Shown: positions 23,271 to 33,447, numbered from the stretch's first letter. The stretch is DNA of 64,000 nucleotides from Fodinibius salipaludis (GCF_002287075.1 NZ_NSKE01000002.1:248001-312000); one strand, 5' to 3'. Made by a program: numbers and translations. The notes: generated by a model from the sequence alone, not told the origin.

Positions 23271-24973
23271 TATAATTTTACTGTTACCCCGCCGTACGCT
23301 TGAAATGGTCGCTCATTATAGCCTTGCCAAACCTCGTAATCCTGACTTAATATATTTACCAATTTAATGTAAGCTCCAAACCGTTCTGTAATCTGCACAT
23401 CAGCCTGGCCGCCAAGTAATATAAAGCTATCCAGCTTTTCGTTTGTTTGAAAAGTTCTTCGTGAACCTACATAATCAGCCCACGCTTCGAAAGTAATTCC
23501 ATCGAAAGGTTGCACAGTTACACCGGAGTTAACACCAATTTTCTCCTCATACGGGATGCGTCCACCATCCTTAAGCTTGGGCGACCGCAGGTAGACCTTC
23601 CCATTTATCTGGAATTTTTCGGGAATAATTTGGTGTACCACACTCGCATAGGCAGAAACTTTATACGCATCTCGATACTGCATTTCATAATATTCATACC
23701 CTTGATTTCCGAACGGTCCATTATTAGAGCGCAGGAAAATGGGATAGTCCGACATATCCTCGTACTGGAATCCAAAGTTAAACTCACCCTGATCGGTATA
23801 TTCTATACTGGCCTCTCCTTTTCCATACATGCGATAGGTATGCCGAAGTGTATTATTTACCGTCAAAAATCGGTTCTCTGAATGTCGCTGTTCTAATGTT
23901 TTTACGTAAGGGTTTGCCCCGGCAGTAACTTTTAACGTTAGTATATCCATCAGGGGATGCTCTACCGTAACCTCCGGTCCCAGATAAATCTGATCATCAA
24001 AACTATTTTGGGCAAAATAGACGCTGGCATCAATCTTTACATTGGTCGCATAGTTAAAAAGGCGTTCATACACTACACCACCTTGGGCGGTAAACCAAGA
24101 GTCTTGCGCTATCGTATTTTCGTAATTTCCACCCTTGGCACCAGCCTTAACAGTAAAAGTCTCGTCGGTATTTCCGCCAGCCCATCGTTTAGCCAAAGAA
24201 AGGTTATATACTCGTTCTTCACTCTTGCCTGTTAACGAACCCGCATTGTTCAGGTCAATATTATAGTAGCGGATATTGGCATCTGCCTTCCAACCGGTAA
24301 CTGTATTTTTAAAATGTCTGAATTCAGTTCCTAAATTAATGCCGTTATACTCTTTGCGCGCATCGGCCGGTATAGTTGTAGTCGGAAGGTCGAACATGTT
24401 GTTAAAGCTCGTTTTAACACCCCCATTCACTGCCAGCTGACTTTTTTCGCTCAGCTTTGTAGCATATTCTGCATTGGCATCAAAAAAGCGAAAACTGCTG
24501 TTTTCGTTATCCAGATGTCCATCAGAAGAGGAATAGTCAAAATCCCCGCCGATATAACTTTTATTACTCAAACGCTTTACACCCCAAAATTCTGCTTCGG
24601 GACTTACGTAGCTTCCAAAACCCAACCGGCTGAATACATTCTTCGGAGAAGAATACGGAAATGCCATATATGCCGGCGGCTCGGGACGGGATAACTGACT
24701 TACCGGAAGATTGGCAACGACTTGCTCATGCGTTTCCATAAAGGGCGTGCGGTTGGGATCAATCTGATATACTCGTGGATTGGGATCAAAACCTAAAATG
24801 GGTTGTCGGCGCAATCCGGGAAATCGAGCCTCAAACTGGCTGCGGATCTCAATATCCTGTGGATCTATTTCCGGGAGCATCGAGGATTCCGAATCCTGCT
24901 GTTGTTGTGCAGCTATGGGGTTAGCTGCCAAAACCATAACGATAATAAATGCTATTGCTGATATCCCTTTCAT
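23270..24973 (-). CDS. outer-membrane beta-barrel protein (TonB-receptor-like barrel without plug)
   Basis: 567-residue exported protein: signal peptide MKGISAIAFIIVMVLAANPIAAQ, a 100-residue N-terminal segment with Pro-rich motifs, then long alternating amphipathic strands (SYIGGDFDYSSSDGHL, SQLAVNGGVKTSFN, WKADANIRYYNIDL, GEASIEYTDQGEFNFGFQYED) and a C-terminus FQAYGGVTVKL typical of barrel proteins recognised by the BAM machine. No carboxypeptidase-like domain or TonB plug is visible, so it is not a normal TonB-dependent receptor. It heads a cluster with the HU-like, HU-SPOR and exbB-exbD-tonB genes, suggesting an envelope-spanning complex. Substrate unknown. Confidence 0.8.
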   Translation of the reverse strand: MKGISAIAFIIVMVLAANPIAAQQQQDSESSMLPEIDPQDIEIRSQFEARFPGLRRQPILGFDPNPRVYQIDPNRTPFMETHEQVVANLPVSQLSRPEPPAYMAFPYSSPKNVFSRLGFGSYVSPEAEFWGVKRLSNKSYIGGDFDYSSSDGHLDNENSSFRFFDANAEYATKLSEKSQLAVNGGVKTSFNNMFDLPTTTIPADARKEYNGINLGTEFRHFKNTVTGWKADANIRYYNIDLNNAGSLTGKSEERVYNLSLAKRWAGGNTDETFTVKAGAKGGNYENTIAQDSWFTAQGGVVYERLFNYATNVKIDASVYFAQNSFDDQIYLGPEVTVEHPLMDILTLKVTAGANPYVKTLEQRHSENRFLTVNNTLRHTYRMYGKGEASIEYTDQGEFNFGFQYEDMSDYPIFLRSNNGPFGNQGYEYYEMQYRDAYKVSAYASVVHQIIPEKFQINGKVYLRSPKLKDGGRIPYEEKIGVNSGVTVQPFDGITFEAWADYVGSRRTFQTNEKLDSFILLGGQADVQITERFGAYIKLVNILSQDYEVWQGYNERPFQAYGGVTVKL

Positions 24974-25169
24974 AAGTTTTTTTTACTGCTATAATGCTCA
25001 AAAACAAGTGTTAAAGGTACTAATTTTTTTGCAACGATTAATGTCTCAATTAAGGCAATTTTATACCCGGTTCCGGCCTATCTGTTTCGAATAACGAAAA
25101 AAGAATCAGAGAATTGCTGCAAGACCTATTTTGCAACGAAAAAAGTCCTTACCCATTCTTAGAATAAAA

Positions 25170-26204
25170 TCAGACAACCGGCTCACCCGCCTTGGTAGAT
25201 CGGAGCTTATCAATAAACAGAAATACGGGCGTTATACTTGAAACAAATAACACCATTACTCCGTGGGTAACCGTAGCATAAGCGATTCCGGTAACGGCGG
25301 GGACGGCAAATAATACCAATAGCGACTGCTTTACAAAATAGTGATAAGTTCCCAATCCACCGGGCGACGGTATAGCAATACCGATGGCCGAAATAACAGT
25401 AATTACGAGTGCATCCAACATATCCAAATTATACGCCTCCTGCATATCAAACATCCAAAATGGAATATAGGTCATCAACGTGTAGCATAACCAGATAAGG
25501 ATGGTATAAAGGATAAACAACCACCACCGTTCTACATCGCGTGCTGCCAACAGACCATTGCGAAACATAATAAAGACTCTTTTCGCCTTAAAAATCCATT
25601 TGCGCAGCACCTCAAACTTAGTACCAAGATAAACGATAAACTTAATCAGCAAAAAACCAATACCAACCACCGCTGCCAATAAAAAAGCCACCCATAAATA
25701 GGTAAGTATGCTCGATTCATTTGTGAGAAAGTTAATCGTTTCATTTCCAAAAATTTGCCGCAGCAGGTTCATATCGGCAATGACATACACCGATACCACA
25801 ACCATCAGAAAAGCCATTACGGCAATATCAATTACCCGCTCTAATACAATTGTCCCCATTAATTTGGAACTGCTTAGTCCCTCTTTCTTACCCACATACA
25901 CCGGACGGGATACTTCACCAAAGCGCGGGCCAACCAAATTCATCATGTATCCAACCAGTACTCCCGAAATCAAGGTAATGCGATCAAGCTCTTCTTTATC
26001 CTGTTCAATGAACAAGCGCCAACGTTCTGCTCTAAAGATATGACTAAACAGAGCCGTTACAACAAAAGGAAACAACCATCCAAACTGGATGTTCTTCGAA
26101 TATTCCCACACTTCTTGCAGCTGTACATTACGAAAAGCCAACCACAGAAAAAGAGCCGCCAACGATAGTGCAAGCCCAATCTTAATTACTTTTTTATACA
26201 TCAA
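25170..26204 (-). CDS. flippase-like lysylphosphatidylglycerol-synthase TM-region protein
   Basis: Integral membrane protein of 344 residues with about eight transmembrane helices and the UPF0104/AglD-like pattern: GWLFPFVVTALFSHIFRAERW, GVLVGYMMNLVGPRFGEVSRP with GEVSRP as the signature loop, GTIVLERVIDIAVMAF, and IAIPSPGGLGTYHYF near residue 270. Members of the family act as putative lipid or glycolipid flippases without the synthase domain. The first codons are ATGATG, so the start may be 26204 or 26201. It lies 14 bases after the lolA stop codon. Confidence 0.88.
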   Translation of the reverse strand: MMYKKVIKIGLALSLAALFLWLAFRNVQLQEVWEYSKNIQFGWLFPFVVTALFSHIFRAERWRLFIEQDKEELDRITLISGVLVGYMMNLVGPRFGEVSRPVYVGKKEGLSSSKLMGTIVLERVIDIAVMAFLMVVVSVYVIADMNLLRQIFGNETINFLTNESSILTYLWVAFLLAAVVGIGFLLIKFIVYLGTKFEVLRKWIFKAKRVFIMFRNGLLAARDVERWWLFILYTILIWLCYTLMTYIPFWMFDMQEAYNLDMLDALVITVISAIGIAIPSPGGLGTYHYFVKQSLLVLFAVPAVTGIAYATVTHGVMVLFVSSITPVFLFIDKLRSTKAGEPVV

Positions 26205-26218
26205 TCTCTAAGAATATA

Positions 26219-26854
26219 TTAGTTTCGCATGTCAACTTTTTCAGCGCTCTCGGGATAGCTAAGCTTAAACATGTCCTCCTCGGGTTCCATAAACTCACCA
26301 TCAGAAAAGGTAGTAGTAATTACATTATCAGCTGGATCTAAAGCTTCAATCTTTTTCGGCACCAGACTCTTTGAAAGGAAGATTTCGACCTTTTTATATA
26401 TCGCAAAGGGATCTTCCGAAGACAATAATATATATATTTCATCGTCTCGCTTCTCCTGTGTCTGTACCGTAAACGTAGAATCAACTCCATTCAGAATTCG
26501 CGAGGGGGCAAAGTCATCATCCTCCGGCTCGTATTTGCTAATGATAACCCGATTTCTATCCTCGTCATAAACCATAGACGTTTCCCCATCCACAACCACA
26601 GATTTATTATCGGCTTCTACTCTATACTGCTGACCTCCAACCCAAATACGTCCATTGCTGGCAACAGTATCCTGGGTGTAAGAATCTACAGTTTGATGAT
26701 GAAAATCAGCCTTAAATATAGATCCCTCTTCAAATGTCTGTTTTAATTCCGAGAAATAGGACTGCTGCCCCAGCGCCAACGCAGGCAACCCCAAACCAAC
26801 AACTATTACAATGAAAACTATTTTTAAATTATCGCTCAAATTCTTCCAGATCAT
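26219..26854 (-). CDS. lolA: outer-membrane lipoprotein carrier LolA
   Basis: Periplasmic chaperone carrying lipoproteins from the LolCDE transporter to the outer membrane. The 211-residue product has a signal peptide ending GLPALALG, then the LolA fold: FSELKQTFEEGSIFKADFHHQTVDS, NGRIWVGGQQYRVEADNKSVVVDGETSMVYDEDRNRV and VPKKIEALDPADNVITTTFSDGEFM. Its start lies inside the 3' end of ftsK, overlapping by 26 bases, an arrangement often seen in Bacteroidota genomes where lolA follows ftsK. The many lipoproteins in this window would be clients. Confidence 0.9.
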   Translation of the reverse strand: MIWKNLSDNLKIVFIVIVVGLGLPALALGQQSYFSELKQTFEEGSIFKADFHHQTVDSYTQDTVASNGRIWVGGQQYRVEADNKSVVVDGETSMVYDEDRNRVIISKYEPEDDDFAPSRILNGVDSTFTVQTQEKRDDEIYILLSSEDPFAIYKKVEIFLSKSLVPKKIEALDPADNVITTTFSDGEFMEPEEDMFKLSYPESAEKVDMRN

Positions 26855-29369
26855 CTAATAATTCCTCTAATTCTTCTTCATCGTCAACTAACACATCTCG
26901 CGCCGTACTGCCCTGATACGGACCAACGATACCGGCATTATACAGCTGATCAACAATTCGTCCGGCACGATTATAGCCAATCTTAAGCTTACGCTGCAGC
27001 AGCGATACCGATCCCTGCTGGTGCAACACAATAACTTTGGCAGCCGCTTCAAAAAGTTCATCAATATCCTCGAGCGGGTCAGGGATGTCACCACTTGACG
27101 AGGTTTCATCTTCTAAAACAGGTAACTCGTACTTATTATTGTATCCCCGCTGATTTCCAATAAAATCGGTAATACTTTCCACCTCTTCTGTCGATACAAA
27201 GGCATTCTGAATTCGCGTCATGCCGCCGCCGTTGGTAAACAACATATCACCACGACCAATAAGCTGATCAGCACCGCCGGTATCAAGGATCGTTCGCGAA
27301 TCTACTTTCGAAGCAACCTGATAGGCAATACGTGCAGGGAAATTAGCTTTTATCGTTCCGGTAACTACATTCACTGACGGACGCTGCGTTGCAACGACCA
27401 GGTGAATACCTACCGCACGAGCCAACTGAGCAAGTCGGGCAATCGGCTCCTCAATATCTTTTCCGGCTGTCATCATCAAATCAGCCAGCTCATCAATCAG
27501 CACCACAATATACGGCAGATGGCGGTGCCCTTCTTCCTCATCGAGCTCCCCGTTGTCAAACTTTTCATTATATGCCCGGATATCACGCACCATACCATCC
27601 TTAAGCAAGTCGTAACGCTCATCCATCTCTTTAGTTAAGCTTTCCAAAGTCTCTTTCGCTGCAGAGGTATCCGTAATAATAGGTTCTTCCGCGCCGGGCA
27701 ACGTCGCTAAAAAATGTTTTTCGATTTTCTGAAACAGCGAGAGCTCAATCTTCTTGGGATCGATCATCACAAATTTCAGATCATCCGGGTGACACTTATA
27801 CAACAGACACGTAATGATCGTATTGATACCCACCGTTTTACCAGATCCCGTAGCACCGGCAATAAGCAAATGCGGCATCTTGGTCAAATCTACCATAAAC
27901 ACTTCATTCTCGATAGTTTTCCCAAACGCCACCGGTAACTCAAAATCACTTTCTACAAATTTCTTTGTGTTAAGAACCGACTTGATAAAGACCGTTTCAC
28001 GCGACCCATTTGGAACCTCAATCCCTACCGCCGATCGCCCGGGAATGGGTGCCATAATACGAAGTCCTTTCGCCGCCGTCGCCATCTTCAAGTCATTGGC
28101 ATAACTCTCAATCTTACTGATTTTTACGTCCGGTGCTGGATCAAGTTCGTACAGCGTAACCGTAGGACCTACAATTGCATTAATACTGCGGATCTCAATA
28201 TTGTGACGCTTCAGCTTATCGAGGATAATACGTTTGTTCTCCTTAATCTCGTCGAGGTCAACATCATTGCCTTCATTAGGCGGCGAATCCAGTAGATCAA
28301 TCGTCGGGAACTTATAACGAACCTTAGGAACCTCCTTCGCCTTATCCTTATTCTGTTTATCCAGCTCTTTTTCACCGGCTTGCTCATCACCTTCACCCAC
28401 ATATACCGAGATATCGACATCGTCTTCCTCATCCTCAGCAATTTTCTTCTTCTCAATATCGGCACGTGGACGCTGATCGAGTGATTTTACTTCTTCTTTT
28501 TCCTGTCGCATTCGCTCACGATCACGTTTCTGCGACTCTTCTACAATATCATCAATAGAGCGAGGTTCAGGCTCCTCTTCTTCAGATTCGGTTTTTGTTT
28601 GGGGCTTAGCCCGTTGCTTTTCTTTGGTTTGGGATTTTTCACGCATTTGCTGTTCGGCCTGCCGCTGCTTCTCAATCTCTTTTTGCTCGGCTTCCTGCTG
28701 CTTGCGTTTTCTTTTCTCCTCTTTTTTCTGGCGGCGACGTTCCTTCCAATCCGCATACGACTGCTTTACATTTGCAATCCAATCCTTTACCCGCTCTACC
28801 GTATGCTGAAGATCACGGTCGAGCAGTGCCAGCAAGGTTGTTAGCAACAATACCGACAAAATAATAATAGAGCCAATGCCCGTAATATTTTGCAAGACGC
28901 GGGCTATATAAAAACCAGCCGAACCATTCCATACCGACTCAACCCACTCATAATTAGTATTGACCCACCCCAAAATAGTTGACAACAGTACCATACCCCA
29001 AATACCATAAGCTGTTGGCCACAGCATTAGGCTGATATCCCGATTTCTAAAAATGAGCCAGCCGTACCCTATGATGATAAGCGGTATGATGATGCTCATA
29101 TATCCAAACAACAGATGGACAAAAAAGTGTGCCAGATAAGCCCCAATAACCCCCAATCCATTTTGGATACGCAGAACCGGTCCTTGATCAAGCGCAAACA
29201 AACTATCGGTCGACAGCGATTGGATGAGCGTATAATCCGATGGGTTATATGTAACAATACTAAACCCGATCAGGCCCCCGACGGCCATCACCAGAATACC
29301 CAGTATTTCCATTTTTCGGGATTCGGAAAGTCCTCCCAAAAATCCGCCTGATTTACTGCTTTTTGCCAT
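26829..29369 (-). CDS. ftsK: FtsK/SpoIIIE DNA translocase
   Basis: Septal DNA pump of 846 residues that clears chromosome termini and activates XerCD at dif. Four N-terminal membrane helices occupy about residues 24-180. A Lys/Glu/Gln-rich linker (200-350) follows. The motor has Walker A IAGATGSGKTVG at about residue 500 and Walker B IVVLIDELADLMM. The C-terminal gamma winged helix (VIVLHQQGSVSLLQRKLKIGYNRAGRIVDQL) reads KOPS-like sequences. An acidic tail ends the protein. It overlaps the comB gene by 17 bases and lolA by 26, forming a tight comB-ftsK-lolA operon. Confidence 0.96.
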   Translation of the reverse strand: MAKSSKSGGFLGGLSESRKMEILGILVMAVGGLIGFSIVTYNPSDYTLIQSLSTDSLFALDQGPVLRIQNGLGVIGAYLAHFFVHLLFGYMSIIIPLIIIGYGWLIFRNRDISLMLWPTAYGIWGMVLLSTILGWVNTNYEWVESVWNGSAGFYIARVLQNITGIGSIIILSVLLLTTLLALLDRDLQHTVERVKDWIANVKQSYADWKERRRQKKEEKRKRKQQEAEQKEIEKQRQAEQQMREKSQTKEKQRAKPQTKTESEEEEPEPRSIDDIVEESQKRDRERMRQEKEEVKSLDQRPRADIEKKKIAEDEEDDVDISVYVGEGDEQAGEKELDKQNKDKAKEVPKVRYKFPTIDLLDSPPNEGNDVDLDEIKENKRIILDKLKRHNIEIRSINAIVGPTVTLYELDPAPDVKISKIESYANDLKMATAAKGLRIMAPIPGRSAVGIEVPNGSRETVFIKSVLNTKKFVESDFELPVAFGKTIENEVFMVDLTKMPHLLIAGATGSGKTVGINTIITCLLYKCHPDDLKFVMIDPKKIELSLFQKIEKHFLATLPGAEEPIITDTSAAKETLESLTKEMDERYDLLKDGMVRDIRAYNEKFDNGELDEEEGHRHLPYIVVLIDELADLMMTAGKDIEEPIARLAQLARAVGIHLVVATQRPSVNVVTGTIKANFPARIAYQVASKVDSRTILDTGGADQLIGRGDMLFTNGGGMTRIQNAFVSTEEVESITDFIGNQRGYNNKYELPVLEDETSSSGDIPDPLEDIDELFEAAAKVIVLHQQGSVSLLQRKLKIGYNRAGRIVDQLYNAGIVGPYQGSTARDVLVDDEEELEELLDDLEEFER

Positions 29370-30093
29370 TTATATCTGTAATAATTCCTTCTTTAAGTGC
29401 AGGTAAAATATCCGTAATACTGCGTTGACAACAGTACTCAAGATCATCTTCGCTTACAATATCCTTGAGGCGCACTGCATAATTCGATGATTTGATACTG
29501 TTTTCTATATCATCACCAAATTTTTCATAAAGACCAAAAGCAACTTTTGCTCCGTCCCTTGCCTCATTAGGCAAATCCCCCTCACAAAGTTCGTAAATTA
29601 TATTCCCGGCACAAAGAATATCCTCCAGCGAAAGCCGGCCACGCCATCCGGCACAAACCAGTAGCACCTCTTCATCAAGATTCTGCAAATATTCAACAAT
29701 GGCATCAAGGTTCAAAAACGAACCTACGATAATCTGGTCTGCCAAACTGCAGCGCCGAATTGCCTTTGTACCGTTTGTAGTATTCAGCATAATTGTCTTG
29801 CCATTTACCACATCCTCGGTATGTTCCAAAGGGGAATTTCCCAGATCATACCCGTCAATCGTTACCCCATTTTTTTCGCCACTCATCATAAAGCTCTTCG
29901 CATCTAAGTTATGCGAAATCTTGCTGGCCTCGTCCATATCCTCAACGGCGATAATACCCTTTGCTCCATTTTGTAATGCCGTAACCATTGTTGAGCTGGC
30001 CCGCAGCACATCAATCATTACCACTGCTTTGTCGCGAATATCCTCTTCCTTAAAAGAATGGGCCGACGAAAATACATCAATTTGATTTATCAT
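29353..30093 (-). CDS. comB: 2-phosphosulfolactate phosphatase
   Basis: Mg2+-dependent phosphatase converting 2-phosphosulfolactate to sulfolactate; 246 residues, the normal size of the ComB family. Family signatures are VVMIDVLRASSTMVTALQNGA near residue 24 (quoted in part: DVLRASSTMV), MMSGEKNGVTIDGYDLGNSP, MLNTTNGTKAI and VCAGWRGRLSLEDILCAG. In methanogens it belongs to coenzyme M synthesis; in bacteria its role is less certain, probably sulfonate metabolism. No other coenzyme M or sulfolactate gene is in the window. Upstream partner of ftsK by gene overlap. Confidence 0.9.
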   Translation of the reverse strand: MINQIDVFSSAHSFKEEDIRDKAVVMIDVLRASSTMVTALQNGAKGIIAVEDMDEASKISHNLDAKSFMMSGEKNGVTIDGYDLGNSPLEHTEDVVNGKTIMLNTTNGTKAIRRCSLADQIIVGSFLNLDAIVEYLQNLDEEVLLVCAGWRGRLSLEDILCAGNIIYELCEGDLPNEARDGAKVAFGLYEKFGDDIENSIKSSNYAVRLKDIVSEDDLEYCCQRSITDILPALKEGIITDINGKKQ

Positions 30094-30171
30094 ATGCTAT
30101 AAATTATAGTATCGTAATCTCTGTTTATCCCGGTTAACAACTTAGCAACAATTCCCTTATACAACTACTTT

Positions 30172-31266
30172 TTATTTCACAAACGGTGGTTTTGTTACTG
30201 CTGCCTCGGCTTTTTTGTTTCGAATCTCTACAAAAACAGATGATCCCTCATCAGCGTATCCAATATCCACATATCCCATAGCAATATTAGTGCCCAGCGT
30301 AATTGAACGAGAACCACTGGTTACAAAACCGATCTCATTGTCCTCTTCATCAAAAATAGTATAGCCCTTTCGTGGGATCGATCGCTTATCATCAATAGTG
30401 AGACCAACCAGCTTTCGTGAAAGTCCTTCCTCTTTGGCCTTAACAAGCGCATCACGCCCCATGAATTCGCCCTTATCCAATTTCGTGAGCCAGCCCATAC
30501 GTGCTTCGAGAGGATGCGTGTCTTTTGTGATATCGTTGCCGTAAAGCGCAAATCCCTTCTCCAACCGCAGAGTATCCCGAGCACCTAAACCACAGGGCTC
30601 GATACCGAACTCTTCGCCCGCTTCCATAATCGCCTTCCAGATAGCTTCGGAATCAACGTTATTTTTATTGAAATAAAGCTCAAATCCTTTTTCCCCGGTA
30701 TAGCCAGTGGCAGAAAGCGTCACATCATCAAAACCTGCCAGCTTACCCAGTTCAAAGGTATAGAATTTAATAGCAGAAAGATCCGTATCCGTCAGCTTTT
30801 GCAGGGTTTCTACGGATTTTGGTCCCTGTACCGCCAACAGGCAGGTATCTTCAGAAATATCAGTCAGCTCCGCATCAAACGAATTATTCTCGGCAATCCA
30901 CTCAAAATCCTTATCGATATTTGAAGCATTTACCACCAGCATATACTCGTTCTCTCCCAGCATATAAATCAGAAGATCATCCACAATACCGCCGTCCTCG
31001 TAACACATTGCGGAGTACTGTGCCTTGCCGGGCACCAAATTTGACACATCATTAATAGTCACATACTGAATTAGATCCAGAGCTTCATCGCCCGTCACAT
31101 AAAATTCGCCCATATGCGATACGTCGAACATACCCACCTTTTCACGCACGGCATTGTGCTCTTTTCGGATGCTCTCGTACTGCACCGGCATCTCAAATCC
31201 GCCAAAATCGATGAGCTTTGCTCCGGCTTGTTCATGAAGATTGTAAAAAGGGGTTCGTTTTAACAT
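30172..31266 (-). CDS. gcvT: aminomethyltransferase, glycine cleavage T-protein
   Basis: Folate-dependent enzyme moving the aminomethyl carbon of glycine from H-protein to tetrahydrofolate and releasing ammonia. The 364-residue sequence starts [27 protein letters not shown] and continues with [75 protein letters not shown] and [21 protein letters not shown], all standard GcvT blocks with the folate-binding aspartate in GIVDD. It stands alone; gcvH and gcvP are outside the window. No terminator is visible between it and comB 78 bases downstream. Confidence 0.95.
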   Translation of the reverse strand: MLKRTPFYNLHEQAGAKLIDFGGFEMPVQYESIRKEHNAVREKVGMFDVSHMGEFYVTGDEALDLIQYVTINDVSNLVPGKAQYSAMCYEDGGIVDDLLIYMLGENEYMLVVNASNIDKDFEWIAENNSFDAELTDISEDTCLLAVQGPKSVETLQKLTDTDLSAIKFYTFELGKLAGFDDVTLSATGYTGEKGFELYFNKNNVDSEAIWKAIMEAGEEFGIEPCGLGARDTLRLEKGFALYGNDITKDTHPLEARMGWLTKLDKGEFMGRDALVKAKEEGLSRKLVGLTIDDKRSIPRKGYTIFDEEDNEIGFVTSGSRSITLGTNIAMGYVDIGYADEGSSVFVEIRNKKAEAAVTKPPFVK

Positions 31267-31687
31267 GGTGGTTTGGTATTTCTTTCATTTCTAAACTTTC
31301 AGTCGCCCAAAATACGGATTTCGCAATAGAATAGAGAATCATAATTAAACGCAGATACGTTTTGACTACCCCCTGTTAGGAATCTAATCCCGCGGATGAA
31401 TCCATGAGCTAATTTTGTGCATAAATTCGCTTGAAGCGAATTTTTAAATACTCTTTTTAACCTGATGCGTTCAACTTTAGGTTATCGTTACATTAGCCTA
31501 AAACCATACGTACAGATCCTGAAACAAATTAAGGATGACATGTAAACTCATCAGTTATAATTTGTTCTAAGTTTCATTGGGTTCTATTTAACCGAATTCT
31601 TTCTCCCCAATCAGCGTTTAGCATGTGGCAAGAAATCCTTATCTTTCAAGACTGAAAAATTTAGCGACAACAGAACACTTTTACCCA
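31267..31687. other. gene-free divergent region with hairpins
   Basis: The 421 bases between gcvT and the Mrp start hold the promoters of both genes. AAATTCGC-TTGAA-GCGAATTT at 31423-31443 is a perfect hairpin followed by T-rich sequence. At 31511-31536 TACAGATCCTGAAAC and AGGAT form a small hairpin that resembles sequence found on the other side of the Mrp gene at 32881-32898. An in-frame GTG at 31625 precedes the Mrp ATG but adds an unlikely leader. Confidence 0.5.
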
Positions 31688-32842
31688 ATGGCCATTAACA
31701 AGCAACAAGTACGTACGGCACTTACCCATGTGATGCATCCTGAGATGGAAAAAGATCTGGTCACCCTCGATATGATCGAAGATCTTATTGTTCAGGATTC
31801 GTTCATCACCTTCACAATTGATCTCCCTGAAAAGGATCCCAAGTTGGAATCCAAACTCAAGGAGATGTGCGAAGATGCCATTCGTAAATTCGTGGACGAG
31901 AATGCCGTACTCGATATAACGACGGCCGTCAATATCTCGAAGTTTCGTAATAACGAAGACAAAGGCGAATTCCCGGGACAGGGACATCGAAAGAAAAAAG
32001 ACCAGCAGCAAGATCAAGATGAAGAAGTCCTTTCGGGTGTTAAAAATATTATTGCTGTCGCTTCCGGAAAGGGCGGTGTAGGCAAATCTACAGTAGCGGT
32101 AAATCTCGCTTGTGGATTAGCCCGCACCGGTGCAAAAGTTGGGTTGTTGGATACCGATATTTACGGTCCCAGTATTCCTACGATGATGGATGCCCACGGA
32201 CGACCTAATATTACCACCCAGAAGAAACTCATCCCCAAAGAAAAATATGGCGTCCGCTTTCTGTCTATGGGTATGCTTGTTGATCCCGACCAGGCGATGA
32301 TCTGGCGCGGCCCCATGGTAACGAGTGCCGTCAAGCAGTTTATGAATGAAGTAGAGTGGGGCGAACTGGATTATATGGTCCTCGATCTCCCTCCCGGGAC
32401 AGGCGATATTCAACTGACGCTGGTACAAACCGTCCCGCTGACCGGAGCTGTTATTGTTTCTACTCCTCAGGATGTAGCCCTTGATGATGCCCGAAAAGGC
32501 GTGGCGATGTTTAAGAAAGTAAATGTGCCAGTATTGGGTATGGTTGAGAACATGGCCTATTTCATCCCCGAGGATATGCCGGATAAGAAGTATCACATCT
32601 TTGGCAAACATGGGGTTCGCGACCTGGCTGAGCGCATGGGAACCAACTTTTTAGGTGAAATCCCGTTGGAACAAAAGGTGCGCGAAAGCAGTGACGAGGG
32701 CAAACCTATTGTGCTGGGCGATATGGAGACAAAGTCGGCACAGAAGTTTGTTGAGCTATCGAATAATGTAATTCAGCAGCTGGCTATTCGAAATCAGAAA
32801 CAGGACGCGACTGAGAAAATCGACATTAAGATTCGTCCATGA
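31688..32842 (+). CDS. Mrp/ApbC-type iron-sulfur carrier ATPase
   Basis: P-loop ATPase that carries or inserts Fe-S clusters. Starting at ATG 31688 (MAINKQQVRTAL) gives about 384 residues. Residues 1-90 are a DUF59/MIP18-like domain (LTHVMHPEMEKDLVTLDMI). The ATPase begins with the deviant Walker A ASGKGGVGKSTVAVNL near residue 125, then LLDTDIYGPSIPTMM, MVLDLPPGTGDIQLTL and VENMAYFIPEDMPDKKYHIFG. The CxxC between the last two blocks in Proteobacterial Mrp is absent here, as is common in Bacteroidota-type homologues. Flanked by gcvT (divergent) and an SRPBCC gene (convergent). Confidence 0.92.
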   Translation: MAINKQQVRTALTHVMHPEMEKDLVTLDMIEDLIVQDSFITFTIDLPEKDPKLESKLKEMCEDAIRKFVDENAVLDITTAVNISKFRNNEDKGEFPGQGHRKKKDQQQDQDEEVLSGVKNIIAVASGKGGVGKSTVAVNLACGLARTGAKVGLLDTDIYGPSIPTMMDAHGRPNITTQKKLIPKEKYGVRFLSMGMLVDPDQAMIWRGPMVTSAVKQFMNEVEWGELDYMVLDLPPGTGDIQLTLVQTVPLTGAVIVSTPQDVALDDARKGVAMFKKVNVPVLGMVENMAYFIPEDMPDKKYHIFGKHGVRDLAERMGTNFLGEIPLEQKVRESSDEGKPIVLGDMETKSAQKFVELSNNVIQQLAIRNQKQDATEKIDIKIRP

Positions 32843-32852
32843 CCCTCATATC

Positions 32853-32898
32853 ATGCTGAACTTGTTTTCAGCATCTATCGTTACAGATCCCGAAATAA
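32853..32898. repeat. hairpin of dispersed intergenic type after Mrp gene
   Basis: ATGCTGAA (32853-32860) pairs with TTCAGCAT (32867-32874). The following TTACAGATCCCGAAATAA resembles TACAGATCCTGAAACAA at 31511-31527. The pattern looks like two pieces of one dispersed palindromic repeat; it may also act as a terminator, though without a T-tract. Confidence 0.45.
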
Positions 32899-32949
32899 TA
32901 CCTGTCCCAACCCATCGGGATTCTGTATACAACTCTGGACTTTTATCTA

Positions 32950-33447
32950 TTAGTTTGACCTGAATTCCGTTTCTGCTTTTTTAGTATTATACCGCTGATC
33001 AAGTACCAGCTTTCGGTATTCAAAAATATCCCGCAGCTTATTTTTGATCAGCATTTTATTCACAAGCTTGCCAAGCATTCCATACGGAGGCATGTAGTTC
33101 ACTTCATCAATCATCCTTACCCCCAATTCTGCCTCTTCTATTTTATGATAGTGATACCAAAAGCGATACGGACCAATGCGTTGCTCATCAACAAACTCTT
33201 TTCCCGGAACAATGTGTTTGATTTCGGTCACCCATTCCGAATGTCCCAGTAAAGGCAATTTCACATCATATTGAACCAACAAACCATTGTACATCATATC
33301 GGGCACTTCACTGATAATCGTAAAATCGAGTTCCGGGGGAGTAATCTCATTTAAGTTTTCCGGGCGGGATATAAATTCCCAAAGCTGATCTACTGAAGTA
33401 TCTAACACCTGCTCTTGTCGCAATATATACATGGAACCGTTTATCAT
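32950..33447 (-). CDS. SRPBCC-family ligand-binding protein
   Basis: Soluble protein of 165 residues (160 if the ATG at 33432, MYILRQEQ, is used) with the START/SRPBCC layout: QVLDTSVDQLWEFISRPENLNEITPPEL, a central VQYDVKLPLLGHSEWVTEI, GPYRFWYHYHKIE and a C-terminal helix IEYRK-like region (LRDIFEYRKLVL). Homologues in Bacteroidota and Cyanobacteria are called cyclase/dehydrase-like or cell-division-inhibitor-like SRPBCC proteins; ligand unknown. It is convergent with Mrp and separate from hutG by 130 bases. Confidence 0.82.
   Translation of the reverse strand: MINGSMYILRQEQVLDTSVDQLWEFISRPENLNEITPPELDFTIISEVPDMMYNGLLVQYDVKLPLLGHSEWVTEIKHIVPGKEFVDEQRIGPYRFWYHYHKIEEAELGVRMIDEVNYMPPYGMLGKLVNKMLIKNKLRDIFEYRKLVLDQRYNTKKAETEFRSN

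Noticed and set aside
31688-32842. Mrp without CxxC as a loss of function
   Set aside because: Bacteroidota-type Mrp homologues commonly lack it.
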